Shown: positions 39,155-41,855 of the stretch, one piece after another
How positions within the stretch are numbered: the first letter of the stretch is position 1
How the letters are laid out: each line of letters opens with the position of its first letter
NCBI GenBank assembly: GCA_910585265.1
Contig: CAJUCA010000025.1
Location: 3,392-45,246 of the forward strand
Direction of reading: 5' to 3'
DNA: 41,855 nt
From: an uncultured Oscillospiraceae bacterium
GTDB lineage: Bacteria; Bacillota; Clostridia; Oscillospirales; Oscillospiraceae
Position numbers and translations under genes: made by a program
Notes under the pieces: generated by a model
Seen by the model: the letters and a program-made list of their open reading frames with translations, nothing else
Databases searched by the model: none
What the model was told of the DNA's origin: nothing

Positions 39155-40456
39155 ATGAAACAGATGCTTGAGATCGTTGACGTGCTTGGCCGTGAAATCC
39201 TGGACTCCCGCGGCAACCCCACCGTTGAGGTGGAGATCGTGCTGGAGGACGGCACCATGGGCCGTGCCGCCGTTCCCTCCGGCGCGTCCACCGGCGTCCA
39301 CGAGGCCTGCGAGCTGCGGGACGGCGACAAGAGCCGCTACCTGGGCAAGGGCGTGGAGAAGGCCGTGGCCAACGTGAACACCGAGCTGGCCGAGTGCCTC
39401 ATCGGCATGAACGCCCTGGACCAGGTGTCCATCGACAAGGCCATGATCGAGCTGGACGGCACCCCCAACAAGTCCCGCCTGGGTGCCAACGCCATCCTGG
39501 GCTGCTCCCTGGCCGTGGCCAAGGCCGCCGCCGAGAGCCTGGGTATGCCCCTCTACAACTACGTGGGCGGCGTGAACGGCAAGACCCTGCCCGTGCCCAT
39601 GATGAACATCCTCAACGGCGGTGCCCACGCCACCAACAACGTGGACATCCAGGAGTTCATGATCATGCCCGTGGGTGCCTGCTGCTGGAAGAAGGCCCTC
39701 CAGATGTGCGCCGAGGTGTTCCACAACCTCAAGAGCGTGCTGAAGGAGAACGGCACCCCCGCCGCCGGCGTGGGCGACGAGGGCGGCTACGCCCCCAACC
39801 TGAAGAAGGACGAGGACGCCTTCAAGTGCATCGTGGCCGCCATCGAGAAGTCCGGCTATAAGCCCGGCGAGGACTTCATGATCGCCATCGACGCCGCCGT
39901 GTCCGACTGGTACAACGCCGAGACCGGCTGCTACGACCTGCCCAAGGCCAAGAAGTCCATGACCAAGGCCCAGATGGTCAATATGTGGAAGAAGTTCGCC
40001 GACAACTACCCCATCATCTCCATGGAGGACTGCATGGGCGAGGACGACATCGAGGGCTGGCAGATGCTCACCAAGGCCCTGGGCGGCAAGGTGCAGCTGG
40101 TGGGCGACGACCTGTTTGTCACCAACACCCAGCGGCTCCAGATGGGCCTGGACAACGGCATCGCCAACTCCATCCTCATCAAGGTCAACCAGATCGGCAC
40201 CCTCACCGAGACCCTGGACGCCATCCAGCTGGCCAACCGTCACGGCTACACCGCCGTGGTGTCCCACCGCTCCGGCGAGACCGAGGACGCCACCATCGCC
40301 GACATCGTGGTGGGCGTGAACGCGGGCCAGATCAAGACCGGCGCGCCCAGCCGCACCGACCGGGTGGCCAAGTACAACCAGCTGCTCCGCATCGAGGAGG
40401 AGCTGGGCGACGCCGCCCAGTACCTGGGCAAGGCCGCTTTCTTCAACCTGAAGTAA
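39155..40456 (+). CDS. eno: enolase
   Basis: 433 residues. VLGREILDSRGNPTVEVEIV at the N-terminus, GASTGVHEACELRDG, SRLGANAILGCSLAVAKAAA, MNILNGGAHATNNVDIQEFM, VGDEGGYAPNL, Mg ligand regions MEDCMGEDDIEGWQ and VGDDLFVTNTQRL, the catalytic Lys in ILIKVNQIGTLTET, and SHRSGETEDATIADIVVG. It converts 2-phosphoglycerate to PEP. AAAGGAG (39138-39144) is 10 bp before ATG 39155; the TTG at 39146 is too close to it. The last 53 bp of the gene region are duplicated at 40609-40661. Confidence 0.98.
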   Translation: MKQMLEIVDVLGREILDSRGNPTVEVEIVLEDGTMGRAAVPSGASTGVHEACELRDGDKSRYLGKGVEKAVANVNTELAECLIGMNALDQVSIDKAMIELDGTPNKSRLGANAILGCSLAVAKAAAESLGMPLYNYVGGVNGKTLPVPMMNILNGGAHATNNVDIQEFMIMPVGACCWKKALQMCAEVFHNLKSVLKENGTPAAGVGDEGGYAPNLKKDEDAFKCIVAAIEKSGYKPGEDFMIAIDAAVSDWYNAETGCYDLPKAKKSMTKAQMVNMWKKFADNYPIISMEDCMGEDDIEGWQMLTKALGGKVQLVGDDLFVTNTQRLQMGLDNGIANSILIKVNQIGTLTETLDAIQLANRHGYTAVVSHRSGETEDATIADIVVGVNAGQIKTGAPSRTDRVAKYNQLLRIEEELGDAAQYLGKAAFFNLK

Positions 40457-40661
40457 GGAAAAAGAGCACACAGCTGGGTTGCCGCCCAGCTCCCGGGGTC
40501 CCCATCGAAGCCCAGCGAAGCGGGTTCGATGGGGAAAGGCGGAGCAAGCGGAATGAGTGAGCTTTCGCCGCCAGGCGGAAGCGAGGGATATGGAGCTTGT
40601 GACGCCGCGGGCGACGCCGCCCAGTACCTGGGCAAGGCCGCTTTCTTCAACCTGAAGTAAG
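40405..40661 (+). repeat. 53-bp direct duplication of the eno 3' end with 151-bp insert
   Basis: 40405-40457 (end of eno with its TAA plus one base) recurs exactly at 40609-40661. The insert between (40458-40608) holds three hairpins: AGCTGGG / CCCAGCT (about 40472-40490), CCCCATCGAA / TTCGATGGGG (40500-40534), and GCTTTCGCC / GGCGGAAGC (about 40561-40582). No ORF of note is in the insert. The gap of 612 bp between eno and the Asp23 gene (40457-41068) is otherwise composed of terminators and the hairpin module. Confidence 0.93.
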
Positions 40662-40680
40662 TTCCTTCCAATTCAAGCGT

Positions 40681-40715
40681 AAAGCGTCCGGCGGCCTTTG
40701 CCGCCGGACGCTTTT
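40681..40715 (+). terminator. terminator 1 after eno
   Basis: AAAGCGTCCGGCGGC-CTTT-GCCGCCGGACGCTTTT, a 13-bp GC stem with a T run, just after the second eno 3' copy. Confidence 0.9.
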
Positions 40716-40740
40716 GAGTCTGTCGAAAAAGCAGCTTCGG

Positions 40741-40877
40741 TTCCGGCGGCGGGAAGGAAGATAGTGTGAAAGAAACCCAGGAGGGGTGTCTTTCACGTTC
40801 CATCAACGACTTTTTGGAACGTCCTTTGTTCAAAAAAGTCGCTTTCAGCGGGGCGAAAAGATTTTTTCGCCCCGCTG
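40741..40877 (+). repeat. multi-hairpin module between eno and the Asp23 gene
   Basis: 40741-40809 is a near-identical inverted copy of 8683-8750. In order: hairpin GTGAAAGA / TCTTTCAC (40765-40795), hairpin CGACTTTTT / AAAAAGTCG (40807-40843, variable sequence), and long hairpin CTTTCAGCGGGGCGAAAA / TTTTCGCCCCGCTGAAAG (about 40842-40880). The last two have the same order and the same GCGAAAAGA-TTTTTCG apex as at 8618-8651 but different stems. Confidence 0.85.
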
Positions 40878-40912
40878 AAAGCGTCCGGCGGCCTTGCCGC
40901 CGGACGCTTTTT
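40878..40912 (+). terminator. terminator 2, copy of terminator 1
   Basis: AAAGCGTCCGGCGGC / GCCGCCGGACGCTTTTT, with arms identical to those of the terminator at 40681-40715. The multi-hairpin module lies exactly between the two copies. Confidence 0.88.
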
Positions 40913-40967
40913 GTCAAAAGTGCCCGCTTCCGGCAAAAAAGAAGCCCTTCCTTTTCCAAGGAAGCAC

Positions 40968-40996
40968 TTGTATTTTCCACCAAAATAGAATACAAT
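40968..40996 (+). promoter_or_regulatory. promoter of the Asp23 family gene
   Basis: TTGTAT (40968-40973), 17 bp, TACAAT (40991-40996), about 73 bp before ATG 41069, in an AT-rich block after terminator 2. Confidence 0.65.
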
Positions 40997-41068
40997 ATAA
41001 AAACGAATGAAACCGGATCGGAGCCCTCTTGCACAGTTCGACTTTGGCTCCAAGAAAGGAAGGTTCCC

Positions 41069-41419
41069 ATGAAGCTACAAACGGAAAAGGGCCGCATCCA
41101 GCTCACCAGCGACGTGTTCTCCAACCTCACCGGGGCGGTGGCCACCAGCTGCTACGGCGTGAAGGGTATGGCCTTCCGCTCCAAAACCGACGGACTGGTC
41201 CACCTGCTGCGGCGGGAGTCCATGTCCAAGGGCGTGAAGATCACCTATAACGACGACCAGTCCATCACCATCGACCTGCACATCATCGTGGACAACGGCG
41301 TGAACCTGGTGGCGGTGGGCCGCTCCATCCAGAGCGAGGTCAAGTATAACGTCCACCGGCTCACCGGCGTGGAGGTGCGCGGCGTGAACGTCTGCGTGGA
41401 CTCCATGGTGATCGGTTAA
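41069..41419 (+). CDS. Asp23/Gls24 family envelope stress protein (YloU-like)
   Basis: The 116-residue protein MKLQTEKGRIQLTSDVFSNL... has the family pattern: TGAVATSCYGVKGMAFRS, GVKITYNDDQSITIDLHIIV, VDNGVNLVAVGRSIQSEVKY and VHRLTGVEVRGVNVCVDSMV. It is placed directly before a DAK2-domain gene (29 bp), the usual yloU-yloV arrangement. Relatives are membrane-associated or cytosolic and linked to envelope stress. ATG 41069 follows AAAGGAAGG; an upstream open frame back to 40766 lies inside the hairpin/terminator region and is not used. Confidence 0.9.
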   Translation: MKLQTEKGRIQLTSDVFSNLTGAVATSCYGVKGMAFRSKTDGLVHLLRRESMSKGVKITYNDDQSITIDLHIIVDNGVNLVAVGRSIQSEVKYNVHRLTGVEVRGVNVCVDSMVIG

Positions 41420-41448
41420 ACCGCCCAGAAAGAGAGGATTACCCGATT

Positions 41449-41855
41449 ATGGTAGATATCATTGACGGCGCGCTGTTCCAGCGCATGGTTGTGCACGCCT
41501 CCGCCTCCATCAACGCCCAGAAGCAGGCCATCAACGAGCTGAACGTGTTCCCCGTCCCCGACGGGGACACGGGCACCAATATGTCCCTCACCATCGGCAC
41601 CGCCGCCGCCGAGGCCAGGAAGAAGCCCGCCCAGTCCATCGGGCAGGCCGCCGCCACCAACGCCTCCGCCCTGCTGCGGGGGGCCCGGGGGAACTCCGGC
41701 GTGATCCTGTCCCTGCTGTTCCGGGGCGTGTCCAAGGGGCTGAAGGAGCGGGACACCGCCGACGGCGCGGCCTTTGCCGCCGCCCTCAACGACGGCGTGT
41801 CCGCCGCCTACAAGGCGGTGATGAAGCCCGCCGAGGGCACCATCCTCACCGTCTC
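41449..41855 (+). CDS. DAK2-domain protein, FakA/YloV type (3' end outside window)
   Basis: About 135 residues are present: MVDIIDGALFQRMVVHASAS, NAQKQAINELNVFPVPDGDT, GTNMSLTIGTAAAEARKK, ASALLRGARGNSGVILSLLF, ALNDGVSAAYKAVMKPAEGT. The NVFPVPDGDTGTNM metal-binding and ARGNSG motifs are those of DhaL-like domains, here the N-terminal kinase part of the fatty acid kinase FakA. The gene continues past the window edge. The start (ATG 41449) follows GAGAGG by about 12 bp. Likely co-transcribed with the Asp23 gene. Confidence 0.9.
   Translation, partial: MVDIIDGALFQRMVVHASASINAQKQAINELNVFPVPDGDTGTNMSLTIGTAAAEARKKPAQSIGQAAATNASALLRGARGNSGVILSLLFRGVSKGLKERDTADGAAFAAALNDGVSAAYKAVMKPAEGTILTV

Noticed and set aside
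40500..40540. tRNA-like T arm (GGGTTCGA)
   Set aside because: The GTTCGA lies in a simple CCCCATCGAA / TTCGATGGGG hairpin. No acceptor, D or anticodon arm could be folded.

Overview
The window is a GC-rich chromosomal segment from a Bacillota (low-GC phylum) bacterium. It is most likely a gut-type anaerobe of the Oscillospirales (Flavonifractor / Lawsonibacter / Oscillibacter-like). This rests on the Gram-positive style of the genes (strong AGGAGG ribosome binding sites, rpsF-ssb-rpsR operon, Asp23/Gls24 followed by a DAK2 protein, SLH-anchored lysozyme, long single-chain PurL, YmdB-type phosphodiesterase) combined with very high GC. The genus is an inference; no rRNA or other marker is present.

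Layout. 1-230: 140-bp tandem repeat. 382-4856: NYN/OST-HTH protein, VTT-domain membrane protein, Rrf2 regulator, DEAD-box helicase, YmdB-like phosphodiesterase. 4914-6419: secreted SLH plus GH25 lysozyme. 6542-7876: a small operon (small membrane protein, XRE regulator, DUF3169-like membrane protein) behind a consensus promoter and four tandem 21-bp palindromic repeats. 8071-9735: zinc-ribbon protein, then rpsF-ssb-rpsR on the minus strand. 9736-11881: M20 dipeptidase and a YheO/DauR-type regulator. 12074-21209: secA, pgeF-like gene, orphan peptide-binding lipoprotein, purL. 21444-27322: SDR enzyme and a complete branched-chain amino-acid type ABC transporter (livJHMGF). 27493-33112 (minus): an envelope cluster of three DUF4358 lipoproteins, an MBOAT acyltransferase, an alpha/beta hydrolase of different base composition, and a DHHW protein. 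33204-34657: uridine kinase and trmL. 34891-40456: pgk-tpiA-gpmI-eno with two tiny conserved-looking ORFs between the genes. 41069-end: Asp23 family gene and the start of a FakA/YloV gene.

The genes are mostly core and ordinary. The unusual content is between them. (1) A ~155-165 bp palindromic element occurs at four loci; its copies differ by compensatory base changes that keep the same nested hairpins, and its terminal motif also occurs alone or as a mini-hairpin at three more places. (2) The 140-bp repeat at the window start recurs inverted after trmL, where it encodes the TrmL C-terminus. (3) A three-hairpin module lies between ssb and rpsR and again between eno and the Asp23 gene. (4) The last 53 bp of eno are duplicated exactly, enclosing 151 bp. 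(5) The 21-bp operator-like array sits exactly at the predicted transcription start of the XRE/DUF3169 operon. (6) The same GTTGACAA / TTGTCAAC half-sites flank the livJ promoter and lie inside the upstream SDR coding region.

Functionally, lower glycolysis (pgk to eno), amino-acid uptake (liv), protein export (secA), ribosome/DNA maintenance (rpsF-ssb-rpsR) and cell-envelope acylation (MBOAT/DHHW/DUF4358) are represented. The DUF4358-MBOAT-DHHW cluster is the best candidate for a poorly described protein system.
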